Shown here one piece after another: positions 37,601-51,859 of a stretch of DNA of 64,000 nucleotides. The stretch is taken from positions 25,598,378 to 25,662,377 of the forward strand of contig JAKGHH010000008.1 of assembly GCA_022828595.1 (NCBI GenBank). Direction: 5' to 3'. The notes below the pieces were generated by a model, which worked only from the letters and a program-made list of their open reading frames with translations, made no database searches and was not told the DNA's origin. Every line of letters begins with the position of its first letter. The first letter of the stretch is position 1. Made by a program: the position numbers and the translations under genes. The stretch comes from Nelumbo lutea. Taxonomy: Eukaryota; Streptophyta; Magnoliopsida; Proteales; Nelumbonaceae.

Positions 37601-40600
37601 AGGAATCAGAAAAGGAAGTTTAGGTGAGGCAGGACGAGCCTATTTCCAAAGTCCTAGTAATTCCAAAAAACAGGACACTAAGGGCCTGTTTGGCAACACT
37701 CCCACCTGTTCCTATTCTTTTGGAAATTCATGTACTAGAACAAGAATTTTATTTCTTGCTCTTCAAGAATAGTAGAGGTGTTTGGCAAATTGTTCTTTGA
37801 GAACGGATTTTTGTTCTATATAAACAGAAACAGCGTTTGGATAATGAAACTATTTCTTAACATCAGTTCTGCAAATCCATCCGCATTAAACCTAAAATTA
37901 ACAAAAAAAAAATGTGTCACGTGGCAGGAAGACATGACATCTAGAAGAACATTCTGCATTGGTGGAGGAGAGGGATGAGCGTCAAGGATTGTCCTGCGAT
38001 GGCGACAACAAATTCTGGGTGGTAATGACCTCCATTCCTGCTAGCAGATTGAAGTCATCCCCATGCATAGCAACTCTTCAAGGTGGAGGAAACCAAGATC
38101 GGATCTTTATGATGGGTTCCGACATTGATGGGTTGAATGACAACAATGGCTGCTGATGACCTGCTGTTGCTGACCTGTTGGTAGCCAATAATCGATACTC
38201 AATGACTGCTGAACATAGGAAACCAATGATGGCCGACAACAGAGACTCGACGGCTGCTGCTGACCTGCTGCTCGTTCTCAGGCAGCCTCTCCAACTTAGG
38301 TTCGGCAACCCCTTTTGCTGCCTCACCGGAGATGTGCCTATCGATTGCCGTCCAGTTCTTGACACAGGAGTTCAGCTCTCTTCTGGGTTGTGCAGCGGCA
38401 GTGAGGTTGAACGAATGAGGACTGCTATATAGGGCTTGAGTTTATATTTTGCGTGAAATGACAATAGCATTCCTTATCTCACGTGAGAACGTTCCACACG
38501 TGTTCGTTATTAGACATGGATGTTGTGGGAACCGCGCGTTCCCAGAGAACGTGTTCTTTGAGAACATCAATTTGTCTTGTTTCTTTCATTTTCTTTCCAA
38601 ACATGTTTCTGTTCCACGAGAATGCCAGGAACAGCAGAAACGCTCTCACAGAACGTTGCCAAACAGGGCCTAATATTGAACAGTTGAGTCATATCACTAA
38701 GGTTTTTTTCTAGACTGAAAAATGGTCTCATTAGTGCAGCTTCAAGTGGTAAATTTAAAAGGGTGCATAGGAGGAACGGAATGAAAGACTTTTTTGAAGA
38801 AAGTACAAATTGGAGAGACGCCCTCAACCCAAATTCCAGACTGTTGTAATGCAACACAGTCTCTACCTCTGAAGCTCATCCTGAAGAAGCTGTGTCAAAA
38901 GAGGAGGTGTGGTTGTGGGAGGAGGATGATTCAAAGGATGAAACTGAAAGGAGAGTGGGAAGGAGAAGAGATGGTTCTTGATAGAGTTAGAACAATCGAA
39001 AAAAATAAACAAAAAAAGTGGATGTGGATAAGACTGTTGAGACTGGAGCCCAAGTTTGCAAGCAGCTGACCTTATTGGTTCTAGGTGGAGAAGATGCTAC
39101 AAGACAGTTATTTCAGGAATTAGAGTTGAGGTACCAATGAATGAGAAAAAGACTACTTCAGAGTTTTGTTTGGGGTTGTAGCTGGTTGGGGTGTTGGAGT
39201 TTATTGTAATTGCTGAGGGGTGTGTTTTATGAAAGAAAGCTTTTGTAGATGCATTCCATCATATTGGGTGCAGGATTTGTTTTAGGTGAGTGTTTCTGTG
39301 GGTTTATTTTATGTGTGAGGAAGGCATGGTTTTGCTTGGTTAGGTTCAGGCTGATTCTGTAGGAGTTGTAGTGTGTGTGTGTGCGTGTGTGTGTGTGTTT
39401 TCTCAGGTGACTACTGGTCACCTTCCCTTGTACACTTATTTATTTCAATAAAACCTTTTATTTTATTACCAAAAAAACCACTCTTCGCACCCCAAGGAAA
39501 AAAGACAAAGCATTTCAAAGAACTGTGATGTGTTATCAGTGGGTACTATGTACAAATTAAAAAAAAAAATGCATTGAATCAGATACATCCATTTGAAAGA
39601 AGTCCAAGGAGTATCAATTCACTCTTAGACCAAACTTATAAGAAATACTTGGTATATAACATGTAAATAAACATGTTATATACAATGAGAAGCTGTACTG
39701 AGGGAAACAGAATGTATATAGCATGGGATTCATTTTTATATATACATTGACTGAATAAAAATTAAAAAATAAGTACTGAGCAAGCCGCATGTCCATAACA
39801 TAGGAGCAACACAAGAATAAGCCATGCAATAGAAATTTGCTTACCTGTCCACTCAATATCTTCCCGTGAACATCCTGAGAAGCCTTCTTAAATTGCTCGA
39901 TTCCCTGGAGACAGATGGTCAGTCAAATGTCATCATCATCATTATCTAAGCCTTATCCTAACTATATGGGGTCAGTTACATGAATCCTGTTTAGCTATTC
40001 TGTTCTGTTTAGTGCCATATTCTCATCCTCAAATGCCAATAGTCATATGAGATACCGAGGATGAAACCTGGAACAACTAGGATTTGCACTTTGAACTAAG
40101 GTTCAATTTGGTGTGTTAGGGTCTACAAGGCGTAACCCCAAGTCCCTACCTAATCAGTGATACACTATCTAACAGTCCAAATACAATTCAGTTAAGCCCA
40201 TTATAAGATATAGGTTTGATTTCCTGGAAAGAATCAACCGATCCCTCCAAAGGTTGGGAGTTTCTGTTGAGAAGCTTTCCTTGAAATAGTTAACACAAGT
40301 GATTTGCTTCAAAGAAAAAGGCCCGATAGATGTTTGTCTCCTCACTGGTGTGTTCTTTGTAAAGCTGATGGTGAGTTTGGATACCACTTACTAATTCCAT
40401 GTCATTTTGCAAAATCTATTTGGGAAGGTGGACTTCCCCAATGAATGTACAAAGCTTGTTTACTTCCTCTCCCTTCGACTGGATAACAAAAAGGGCAATG
40501 ATCATGTCGAGATGTGTCAGGGCTGCTGTTTTCTAGACTATATGGGAAGAGAGAAATTCAAGGAGTTTCTCGTAAAAGGAGAGAAGCCTGGAAGTTGTGC

Positions 40601-43600
40601 TAGAAGTGACTCATATAAGGGTAATACATTGGCTTAAAACACTGGATATGTTTACAGAATTCTCAATGGACGATTTGCTAAGAAAATGGAAAGAAATTGC
40701 AAGTTCAGCCTCAGTGAACAAGGCCTCAAGTCACTACTGGAACCCTCCACCTCTCAAATTTATCAAATTGAATTTTGATGGAAGTAGGATGGGAAATCCA
40801 GGGCCCTCAGGTATTGAAGGAGTTCTAAGGAATGAAAAAAGGGAATGTGACAGCATTGTTCTATGGCCCAATTGAAGTAGGAGATTCTTTGAGGGCTGAG
40901 GTATTAGCAGCTTTGGAAGGGTCACAAAGGGCTAAAGACATGAATGTCAATAACTTGACTATAGAAGGAGACTCTGAGACTGTAGTGAGCTGGTCAAAAG
41001 AATACAACTCTAGGCACTGGAACTACAGCAATGAAAAGAGGAAATTTAAATGGCTAACTAAAGACCTTGAAGTTCGATGCACATGGGTGAAGAGAAGTGC
41101 AAATTCATTTGCAGATGGATTAGCTAGGTAAGGGGTGAATAGGAATATTGTTTTCTGGGCTCAGTTGTAATTCATTTGATTAGGTAACATGTTGGGATTA
41201 GCCCACGCATGGTTGGGATTAGCCCAACATAAGGTTGTAAGTTGCATGCTCAACCTGACATATAGCGTGGACGGGATTTGTTGGGTTAGGTTGGCCCCAC
41301 CTCCACCTGTTTTGCACCCCCACATAGTTTTTTTTTTGTTTTTTTTTTTTGAAAAAGGTAAGGTAATGTTATTAAGAATATAGAGAAAGATACAAATAGG
41401 CCCCCGGAAAAGAAATATTTACAAATATGCCCACATGGTTTGACTCTAATCAGGCCACATCCTAAAGACAATGCATAACAAGAAAATAGAGAAATCAAAA
41501 GAAATAGATAGATTAGTGAGAAATCTCCACATAGTTCCAGAGTATGGTCACAAATTCAAATAAGAAAAAAGACAAATTTGTTAGTTACAAATAAAAAAAA
41601 ATATGTAACTTCATAATTCATACTAATGTATCACAATTGTTACCTTAAGTAATGTCTTTCCAAAGCTTATCTCCTCTGCTGCAATAATGTCTCTGATATT
41701 GACTTCATGTTGCTTCAATTCTGGGAAGACATCCCCCATCACTTTCACCACAACATTGACAAGCCTAGATAGTAGTATGATACAATTATTAGAATCAGTT
41801 ATAATAAAGATAATTGGCAATAACATTTTGGTTTATACATTCCTTGTCCACGAAAATCTCAATAGGACAAGATGGTACTCTTAAATACTAGAGGAATATA
41901 AGAAAAAAAAAAGAAATATAAAAAAACAACTTATCATTCCTACCCACTGAAAAACCCTTCTTGAGCTTTTAGAACTTCATTTCCATAGCGAACAGCTCTC
42001 CTAAGAATACGCCTAAGAACATATTCCCGACCTTCATTGCCTATACATGAAAACAGGATCATGTCATAAGCACAAGTTGAGTTTTTCCTAATACCATAGT
42101 TGGTGGAAATGGGAAAATCATTATAAGAATTAAAAATAGACAGTAAGGTACTGAAAGGACAAAACCCCTAATGAACAGCACCAAGAACAAGAATGGCAAG
42201 CTAGACAACAATTTCAAAAAATAAAAAAGAAATAGAAATTTAAACATAGTGAAGCCCAAAGGAAACCTGACCATGTAGAAAAACAAGCTCCTTTGCTTTC
42301 ACAGCTATCAAATACAGTTGTCAATGAAAAGTAATTCTAAGCCATTTTCTGGTAGTGGGACAAGAAACTCCCATGGTTGTCAAGACAGTGCCTAGTCAGA
42401 ATGCTTTATGATAGAAAGGTGCCCATCTTGAGAACTAGGCATCTGCCTAGGTGAAAAAATCACAAGAAAGCATCTAACTATAACATTATTACTATGGCTG
42501 CATTTTATATTATTATTAGTATGTTTTGTTTTAAGGTTTTAATATTGAAATATAAAACATCCATGGGTTTTGAGAAGAGAAAAAATAAGGATAAGTTGAT
42601 AAAAAATCCTTATTGCCCTCTCTGATGCAGTACTGTGTACTTGGTTAGATCAATTTGAACCTCTTTGGAAGCCCCCCCCCCCAAAAAAAAAAAAAAAAAA
42701 AAACTAATAGATATGAAGATAAGGAAGAAACGGCCTGAAAAAGTCTTCTGGCCTCATTCTCTTCTTGAAGGAATTTCATGGGAGAATTGACAAAACTACA
42801 AGTGGAGACTCTTAAAGATGCAATTCTTTTATTGAATTTCAAGTATCTTAAGAAGGACTAAAAAATTTTTCAGAAATTTACTGTTATTCCAAAATTACTA
42901 TTTTTAGTAAACTTGCAATTTACTACTTCAGTAATTTATGGTGTCTTTACATTAATGTTAGTAGGATTAGGAAAGTGTCATTAGAAATGTTTAGGAGTTG
43001 GATTCATTATTTTAGTGTCCCTATGGTTTGTCTTAGTTCTAAAGCAATTAGGGGTTGATTTGGGTCAATTTTAAAACAACTGGAGTCTGTAAAGGGCCAT
43101 CCAAATTCATAAATTGAGTCTATAAATAGTGTCATTGTAGTGCAGGACACACTGTTGAATATGACTCCAACACTAGCTATCCATCATGTTCTTCCACTCT
43201 GTTGAAGAGTGATTAACTGTGTCATTGTTTTCTTCAATTCAAACAAGTGATTAACTGTGTCTATCATCTTATCATGCTTGCAGTTACACTCTGACTACCC
43301 AATCCAACCCCTCATCCAACATTCAGAAAACAACTCATTATGCTTTAAGAAATAGAAGGATTTGATGACTTGTCTCTCTTACACATAAATCTATGGGCAG
43401 AGCTAAGCTCAAGTAAAAGAAATTCCCATTACACATGTACAACAACATTTACTTCTCTTCTTTCCTTTGCCAAGTGGAATAAAGATCTTATTATGGATGT
43501 TTGAAAAATGCTCGTGGAATTTGGATTCCTTTTACCTTTTTTGTTACATGTAAGGGATTCATGAAAAACAAATCTCAAAGAGCAAAAAGCAGATGTAATT

Positions 43601-46600
43601 GAAGTTAAATCACTTAGAATCCTACCTGGGCAAGAACCATCAGCAATTGCAAATGAAAGAGTTCTTATATGATCAGCTACAACTCTGTAAGCCATATCAA
43701 CTTTGTCCACGTCATCCAGGCCAACTTTCCCTGAGTACAGCCGAGCCCCTGTTGCCTACAAATAGACAAAACAAAGATAGGGAGGATGAATCTCATTAAA
43801 CTTAGCATTGTTACAGAAGTGTCAACCAGTAGTCAACTAGTCCATTGACTAGGTAGTTTAGCCAACTAATGAACCCCCATTGCCTAGGGCAATTAAGAAT
43901 CAACTAGGTATGTTAGTAATTAGTCACTAATGACTAGTTGACCTAGTCAACCACAAATTTATTTTAAAGCTTTATTATTTCTATTTATCACAAACATGCT
44001 TTTATTTTGCTATATTCATACTACTTGCTTTAAGAATTTGTGATGGCATATGGTTGAGCGATGGCAGGGTCTAGACAGAAATGATCAACCCTAAATACGT
44101 GTTACAGTACCTACACCACCACCACCAATCACCCTCCCTAACTTGTTGAAGAAACCTTGGTGATCCAAGGTATGGAGTTGAAATACCAACAATATTGGTT
44201 AAAGACCTTGAAACTTTTCCATCAACTCTCCTTTAATGATTTTTGGAGGAACTGATCAGCAGTAGCAAGCTGCTCCTCTATTAAGAATAAGACATTTATA
44301 AGGTGGTCTCCCCCATCTAAAGGCTTACTGAAGTTGAATTTTGATGGGGGCAGCTTGGGCAATCCATGGCCCTCTGGAATGGGGGGAGGGGGTCTGAGAG
44401 GGGTTCTGAGAAATGAGCTTGGAGAGGTAGTTCTTATTTATTCGGGTCCTCTTGGATTTGGAGATTCTGTTAGGAAACAACAACTTGCCGCTTTTGAAGG
44501 GGACTCCAAGGTAGTGGTGGGCTGGTTGAAGAACCCCAAGGATGTTGTGTGCTGTTAAAAGAATGAATCAAGAAATTCAACTCGCTGGTTGAAGGGATGG
44601 GGGTTCTTTTTCAAGCCTCCCGTACTCAGGATCAGGGGGATGTGATCAGAAACTACCCTTGTCAGTGCTTCCTGATTTGTGAATGGAAAGATTTCATCCC
44701 ATTCAGGCGAAATCAGAAATCTGTCCAGTCTGACTAAAGATGGGTTTTCCTGATTGTTGGTCCAGGTATACTTTGCTCCTACTAGTGGCAAGTTTATCAG
44801 TTTCCACCTTTGGATGAAGTCCCTAAAATTTCTCATACCTCTGTTCAGTCTGTAACAACCCTTTTGTCTACAGGGCTGAGAATTGCATTAAAATCTCCCC
44901 CTAGCACCCAAGGACCTTCCCATATTCCTCTGACATAATCTAATTCATCCCAAAGAGCATCCTTTAAGTTATAGTCAACCTGCCCATACACCCCTGTCAC
45001 TATAAATTGCACATTCTTAGCCTCCCAGACCCAGAGAAACTTAGCAGAAATTGAAGAGGTCCACACAAATTTGTCTATCAGCTTGAAAGTGCTGTTGTTC
45101 CAGATCAGAGCTACTCCTCCCACAATGTTCACAGCAGGGGATTTTGAGCCAATCACAAGGACTGAAACCAAACACTTCTCACTACTCTGAAAGACAGCTT
45201 TGAAGCTTTGTCTCCTGTAACAGCAAAAAATCCGGTTTCTTTTCTTTCAAAAAACCCCCAACTACCATTCTTCTTCTCCCTGAGCCGAGCCCTCGGACAT
45301 CCCAAGAAATTAATTTTAAGCTTTCCATTAAAAAGTTTTTGAGGAGTTAAAACTTTTCCTCGTGCTTCCTGCACTGTCATTTAGACCCCAAGCAAGTCTC
45401 AGCAATTCCTTAGACTGCTTTCTATTTTTCTTCCCCTTCTCAAGAATCGGTTTTCAATGGCCACGAAGAGGGCTTTTGTTTCCTCTTCCAGGCCCTTAAA
45501 AGCAACCCCCAAAAACTCCCCAAAAATGAGAAATTTAGACAAAACCCAATTAGAGATTTCACTATCTTCTGCATACCTTAAGTTCGCCTGAAGAGATCAC
45601 ATCTGCTGGCCCTCCTTGGACGGAAGAATAACAGCTAGTGGTTCTAGTGCCGTCTGCAACTAGGCTTCTGCAAGAGGGGGGAAACCAGATGACTCTAAAT
45701 TGGTTTCTGCCATTTCAGTCATCACCGGCAACTCCAAATGTTTGCCTGTCTATGGGAGAGAGAACTGGTGTAGGTGTCAACTGGTTAATCTCTTTCACAG
45801 AAACCTGATTCGGTGCTCCCTCTCCGATTGAAGCAGGCACCGCTTCGACTGCCAATGGACCCCCTATTTCTCAACTTGGAAATAGTGAAGACTCCCCATC
45901 CCCGCTCCTGTCCCTCTACAATAGTATTGGTTGCACTTTGTCCCCTGAGTGCATCTTCGAGACCCTCTCATAAGCCCAATGCCCTTCTTCACCCCATGTG
46001 TCTAGGAAACTCAAGCTTTCCCCTCCTACTAAGTCTTCAAATTCAATCAAAGATTCAGAAGTGACCTCCACCAGTGCCTTGCCTTTCCCTCTACCTTCCA
46101 CCCAGTCTAACTTCAGCCCAACACCACTTTACCTCACTAGGATTTTAAACCGTATTAGGCCTGGTTTGTTTTGAGTTAGGAAGTGGGTCTTACTACTATT
46201 ACTGCGGTCCTCTAAGACCATTAGAGATCCGGCCCGGTTCGGCTTCAGCCGTAAGGCAACCGCCTCGGCTAACTTATCTAAAAGCACCACATCGACCAGA
46301 TTGGGGATCGAAGGATTTGAATTTTGAAAAAAAGGCTGACCTCTGCCCCTCCTTTGACAAATCCCTTCTCTGGCCGTTAGATCTCTCAGTCAATCTACGG
46401 TTGTGAAGTCATCTTCTACCTTTCCTTTGTTCAACTATAGTCCAGCCCCCCTCCTCAGAGGTTCCGACGATTGTGGTCTCCACTCCACCATCTGCTCACT
46501 CCCCTATACTGCAACTGCAATAGTACCAAATGATCTACCCTCTCTTGCTAGAGTATCCGATTGTGTTCTACCTTTGCCTGTAGGTGGTTTCCCTGCTAAC

Positions 46601-49600
46601 ACCTGTTGCACAAAAGTCAGACCTATTAGCACCGCATCCTTAAAATCTGACAGTGTCTTCATTTTCTCTGTCTTGATTTCAGGCCAAAGTGTGACCACAA
46701 ACATTTCTCCCTCCACCACTATATTAACCGCTTGATGTGGCACCCCGTTCCAATGCACCTTGATTCATACACATTCAAAGGATTCTCTATAGATTTTATC
46801 GTCATTTTTTTTATCAATAACAACATTTCATTACTTAATCACATAAGAATTACAGAGAGGAAGATAAACTTTCTTATCTTCCACGAATCCCCCGCACAAG
46901 TCCCCTTTCCTTTTAACGAGTTCTCTATTGCATAAATGCAGCGAAAAACCGTAAATTCTGATCCAAAGGTAACCTTGGACGTCCTCCGCTTTCTGCTACA
47001 CTCCTGTTTCTTCTAACCAAGGCTCCAGATGAAGTAGCATGCCTTTACAACATCTCACCCATGTTCAAGATTCTTCTAGCTTCCTCCTTGGAGGATAGGA
47101 AGAAAAGCCATCTATCCCATCCAGCCTTCTCGCCTCAACACCCTTCGAGCAATTCCAAACCTTGTCTACCCACACCTGAACCTCCTCTACCTCCAAACCC
47201 TTCCAGTTGAACATACCCACCAGGCATGATTGTAGAAAAAACAACCTCTCCTTCACCTTTCCCCCCCTTCCACTTCCAGGAAGAAGGATTTATTGTTCGC
47301 CTTCATTCTAACTTGCCCCCCTTCCGACCAACGGCAAAAGAATGAGGTCCTTCTTCCCCTTTGCCTTTCTTCTGTCTTCTGGAAGCCTCGCTGCCTTTGA
47401 TGGTTGGTCCGTAGACGTCACCTATCATCCACTCTCCTTCCCTTTAGCTGACGTTGAACATCAACCATTGTGCCGTTGGCCGATAGTCTCTGGCCGTCAG
47501 TCATCATCCGTCTTAGTAGAAGGGGGTCTTCGCCTCTTAGATGAGAAAAAAGAACTGTGCTGGATAAATGTTTGATAAGAGATGGGAGAAGGGACAAAAT
47601 GGGTAACTTTTCTGTTAGGTCTTTCTTTAAAAGACTGAACACTGTAGCAGAACCAGAACTCTCACAAAAGAGATCTGGCTTCCTCAAATTCCATCCAAAG
47701 TACCATTCTTGCTTTGGACAGCTGTGCAGGATGAATGTTTGACAAGAGATAGCCTAGAAAAAATGGGACTTAGTCTCCATGAAGTATATTGTGTCTTACA
47801 CAAGGAAGACAAAATAAGCATATAATTACTTTTACAGAGTTCTAAACCTCTGCTGGTGTCAATTGAAGAACAAAAGCAGGAGGGCCAGAGGACTTTTGGA
47901 GAACAATTCTGGTAGAGAGAAACCTCAGAATTTTTCAGAGAACAAAAGCAGCTCTTTGGATTAGCTGATCAGAAGAGTGTTGGGTATTATATATTCTTGG
48001 CTATCAGTACTGAAAGCTTCAAGGATATTCCTCATCAAATAACCCTCAGCACCAAATCTGAAATATAATCCTTAAGGACAAAAAATAACCCTCAGCACCA
48101 TACTCAACTAAGCCAACACTCTCCATTCCCTTTCTCACTAAACTCAAAATCTCTCAGCTGTCCCCAAAACAACTAAGTTCTGTTTACACTGTCTATATAA
48201 TGCACCAGCCACACATATAGCTAGCCGATGTACCCAATTACAATGCTTCTCCTCCCCCTCCCAAAGTTATGTTTTTCATCCATGGCTCCGTGATAAACTG
48301 ATGTTACCAGGCGACTCTACTGTTGTCCCTTAACCAATTCACCACCACCTTAGAATAATTCACTGATCTTGTCATTCTTAGGCCCTGGAGAACAGCCATC
48401 AATTCTGCTAAAGTGGAGTCTCTATGTCCATTCTGTTCCAAGTATAAAGCTAGGGTTGAGCTACTACTATCTCTGAAGATCCCTCCTAGACCCTGAGGGA
48501 TACAGACCCTGATTGCCCATGCTACTGCCATTTAAGTTCAGCTTGATCTGATTTGATTCAGGTGATCTCCATTGAGAAGAAATGCAAGATCTAGAGTTTA
48601 AGAATCCCCCCATCTGTGTTGCCATTGTCTAGAGAAGTCTCCAAAGATGTATTTTTAAATAGTTGCAATGTTTAAATCATATGAGTCACCTTGATCATGC
48701 TGCTTCAAGGGTTACACTTCTACACCACATCTTCCCCTTAAAAATTCGTTCATCCCTCTAGGCCTCTCATCTTAAATGTTCATAATATGGCTGTCCCTTT
48801 GTAGTTTCACATAATCTTCCCTCTTCTCCTTGGTAAAGCAAAGAATGAAAATTTGAAAAGGCTCTCCAAATCAGGCAGATTTCATCCTTCCCCAAAAAGA
48901 GAAAAGAACTATTCCCATATGCTATATCCACCATGATGAGGTGGGAAATTAACATGTGGTAAGTAGCTTCTCCACTTTTTTTTTTGATCAATAACACTTT
49001 CATTAATTCATCAATAGAAGATTTACAAAAGGAAGACAAACACGCTTATCTTCCAAAAGCAACAAAGAACCTCAAGAAAAGGAAAAAAGAAAGAGAAAAT
49101 AAAGAAAACACACTAAAGTTACAGCTTGGCCCAAAATGTGATTCCCTTTCTGCCCCTTGTTTAGCTAAACCGTCAGCTAGGGAATTAACCGATCTTTTTA
49201 ACCCAATGTATCTTAACTTCCATCTCCCGCACCAGCCACTTGAATTTCCTCCTCTCATTATTGTACTTCCATAAGCCATTGTGATCTTTAAGCAGCCACC
49301 CTATCACCACCTCTGAATCCCCTTCAATTAAGAGTTTCCTGATGTTCAACTCCTTAGCTTTTTGGACTCCTTCCATAACTGCAAAGATCTCAGCTCTAAG
49401 GGAGTCACCCACTCCAATTGGGCCTGAGAAGATGGCATAAATGACCCCATTTCCATCCCTAAAAACACCCCCAATCCCCGATTGTCCCAGATTTCCCCTG
49501 CTACACCCATCAAAGTCAGTTTCACGAATCCACTAGGTGGAGGGGTCCAAGCCACACTCATTGCTGACTTAGTTTGTGTGCAACTTGCAATTTCACCCCA

Positions 49601-51828
49601 CTTCCTCAACATGTCATCCAGTGTAATCTGTGAAAAGCTCCAAAGATTTCTCCACTTCCAAGACATAACATAAGAACAAACATGTAGAAAGAGGCACCAA
49701 TTCGGTCTTCTCCCTTGAGTTTCACATATATTGATGCTCCAATGATAGGGATTTCAACAAGAGGCCCTAATATTGGTGGGATAGTCCACTAGGGGTGCAA
49801 CTTGGATCAGGTTAGCCCAATTGGATTGGGTTTGAAGTTTGGGTTAGGGTTAGATTTGAAAGGGTTCAAGCTTTGAGCAACCCAACCCAACCCAACCCAA
49901 ACCCAATGTGTCTTCTTATTTGTATATGATCATCATTGTCGTCATCATCTAAGCCTTGACCCAACTATATGAGGTTGGTTGCATGAGTCCTGTTTGGCCA
50001 TTCCATTCTTGTTTGTTTATTTTCATACATAATTGTCCAAAACCCACCATCACTTTTGCTGAATTATCTTGAACTCACCACAATTTTTCAAAACGTCCAA
50101 AACTCACCATGTTAGTGAGATTTTATTTTCTAAAACTCACCATCCATTATAACACCGTTAAAGTTGAATAACCCAAGTTGTCCATGTCAGCCTAAATGCA
50201 TATTTCATGACTAAATTGCCCCTGAATGGTGAGTTGGCCTGTTAAATAATTTTTTTGACCAAAATGCCCTTAAGTGCCCAATCCTATTTCATATTATAGA
50301 TTCATTACTGAGTCTTTCTTGCTCTCAACCCAGAGTGTTCTTGCTCTCAACCCAGAGTTCAACATAAAAGGAAGGGTCTTCTTGCTCTCAACGTCCAAGG
50401 TAGGGTCTTCTTCCTCTCAATGTCCAAGGAAGGGTTCCTCACTGAGAGTCTTTCTTGCTCCAAACAAGAAGTCTTAAGAGGTTTGCTCTACCACGACCAA
50501 TTTCTAGCATCTCATCCCCAAACTACTTCCAAGTTCAAAAGGATTTTGATGAATAACACCTGTTTTACACCAAAACCAAAGTATCCCCTCTTTTTAGACG
50601 TTAATATTGTATTCACCAATCAATAACAAACCCATCAAATCTGCCCAGCTCTGCGGTTTGGGTTGTTTTATCGCAATCTGGTTGTCAAACTCAACCAGTT
50701 TGACCTTTAAGAGACTCTTTTGAAGATGGTTTCATCCAATACCATACGGAAAATTTTTAATCACATTCATATTCATCGGTTGAATTTCTAATACTGGATT
50801 AGTCTTGATATATACAATACTAATATGAGAGAAGCAGCAACCGGTGAGAAGTTGTGGACTATTTGATCGTTCGACCATTTGACCATTCTCAGTCGGTGGT
50901 TTTCTCAAACAGTTAGGGTTTTTGGTTCAGACAGTTCGACCATTCTTCTTCTCAGACGAAGGTATGAGAGAAGCAGTGCCCGGTGAGAAGTGGCGAACTG
51001 TTCTTCTCAAACGCATCCTGTTCTTCAAGTTCTCAAACGAAGGGGAGGCAGCAGCCGATGGTGGAAGAAAGTAATGGCTAATGCTTGGGTTTTGGGTTGA
51101 AGAATGACGGGCAATTTTGGTATATTGCAAAATGGACCGAATATAATGAAGGCTAAAATGGTAAATTAACAATGCCTATTAGTCAAGTTACCGTTATCTC
51201 ACTGACATGGTGAGTTTTGGACGTTTTGAAAAAGTTGTGGTGAGTTTAAGAGAATTCAGAAAAAGTGATGGTGGGTTTTGGACAATTACCCTAAAATAAA
51301 TAGATTTGTTTGTTTGTACATCCATGTATGTGTGTATGCATGCATGTAAGAATAATTTAAGTTCAAATGCATAAATTTTCTATTGTGATAAGTACAGTAC
51401 TCCTAAAGCACCACAACTTCTCCTTGTACTAAAGGTGGCAATTGGGTGGGTGGGGTTCGGGTTGAGTTTCAACCATTGTTTTAAAAGGCGTGGGAGGCAT
51501 ATGCCTAAAGGCACACCTCCATGTGAGGTGCCCCCAAACACCCTAAGGTGTATGCCCAAGACATTGATACCTCTGAGGTGTATGCCTCAAGTGCAAGAGG
51601 TGTACGCCTCATGCGCCTTTTTCATGAGGCGTGCTAGAAGCACCCACGCCATGCACCTCATGAACACCTCCATGCGAGGTGCCCCCGAAACACCCTAAGG
51701 TGTATGCCCAAGACATTGATACCTCTGAGGTGTATGCCTCAAGTGCAAGAGGTGTACGCCTCATGCACCTTTTTCATGAGGCGTGCTAGAAGCACACACG
51801 CCATGCACCTCATGAACACCTCATACAA

Positions 51829-51859
<31 letters not shown>

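Larger units (their letters stand above)
33178..39844 (-). other. AlaRS intron, 6.7 kb, transposon cluster
   Basis: From left to right it holds a hAT end (33670-33800), a LINE-like T tail (33838-33905), a hAT transposase remnant (33930-34770), a hAT element with an exact target duplication (35390-36344), two hairpin MITEs (36568-36721, 37054-37226), a Harbinger-type MITE (37682-38670) and a LINE-like 3' end (39180-39475). Confidence 0.8.

Noticed and set aside
45813..46064. Pro/Leu-rich + strand open frame
   Set aside because: It lies opposite the LINE ORF1 region and has no recognisable domain; composition follows the antisense of that region.
49880..49910. Repeated AACCC words resembling a telomere tract
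   Set aside because: The unit is AACCC, not the plant telomere CCCTAAA, and the run is short and degenerate. It belongs to a common low-complexity repeat patch also seen near 11420.
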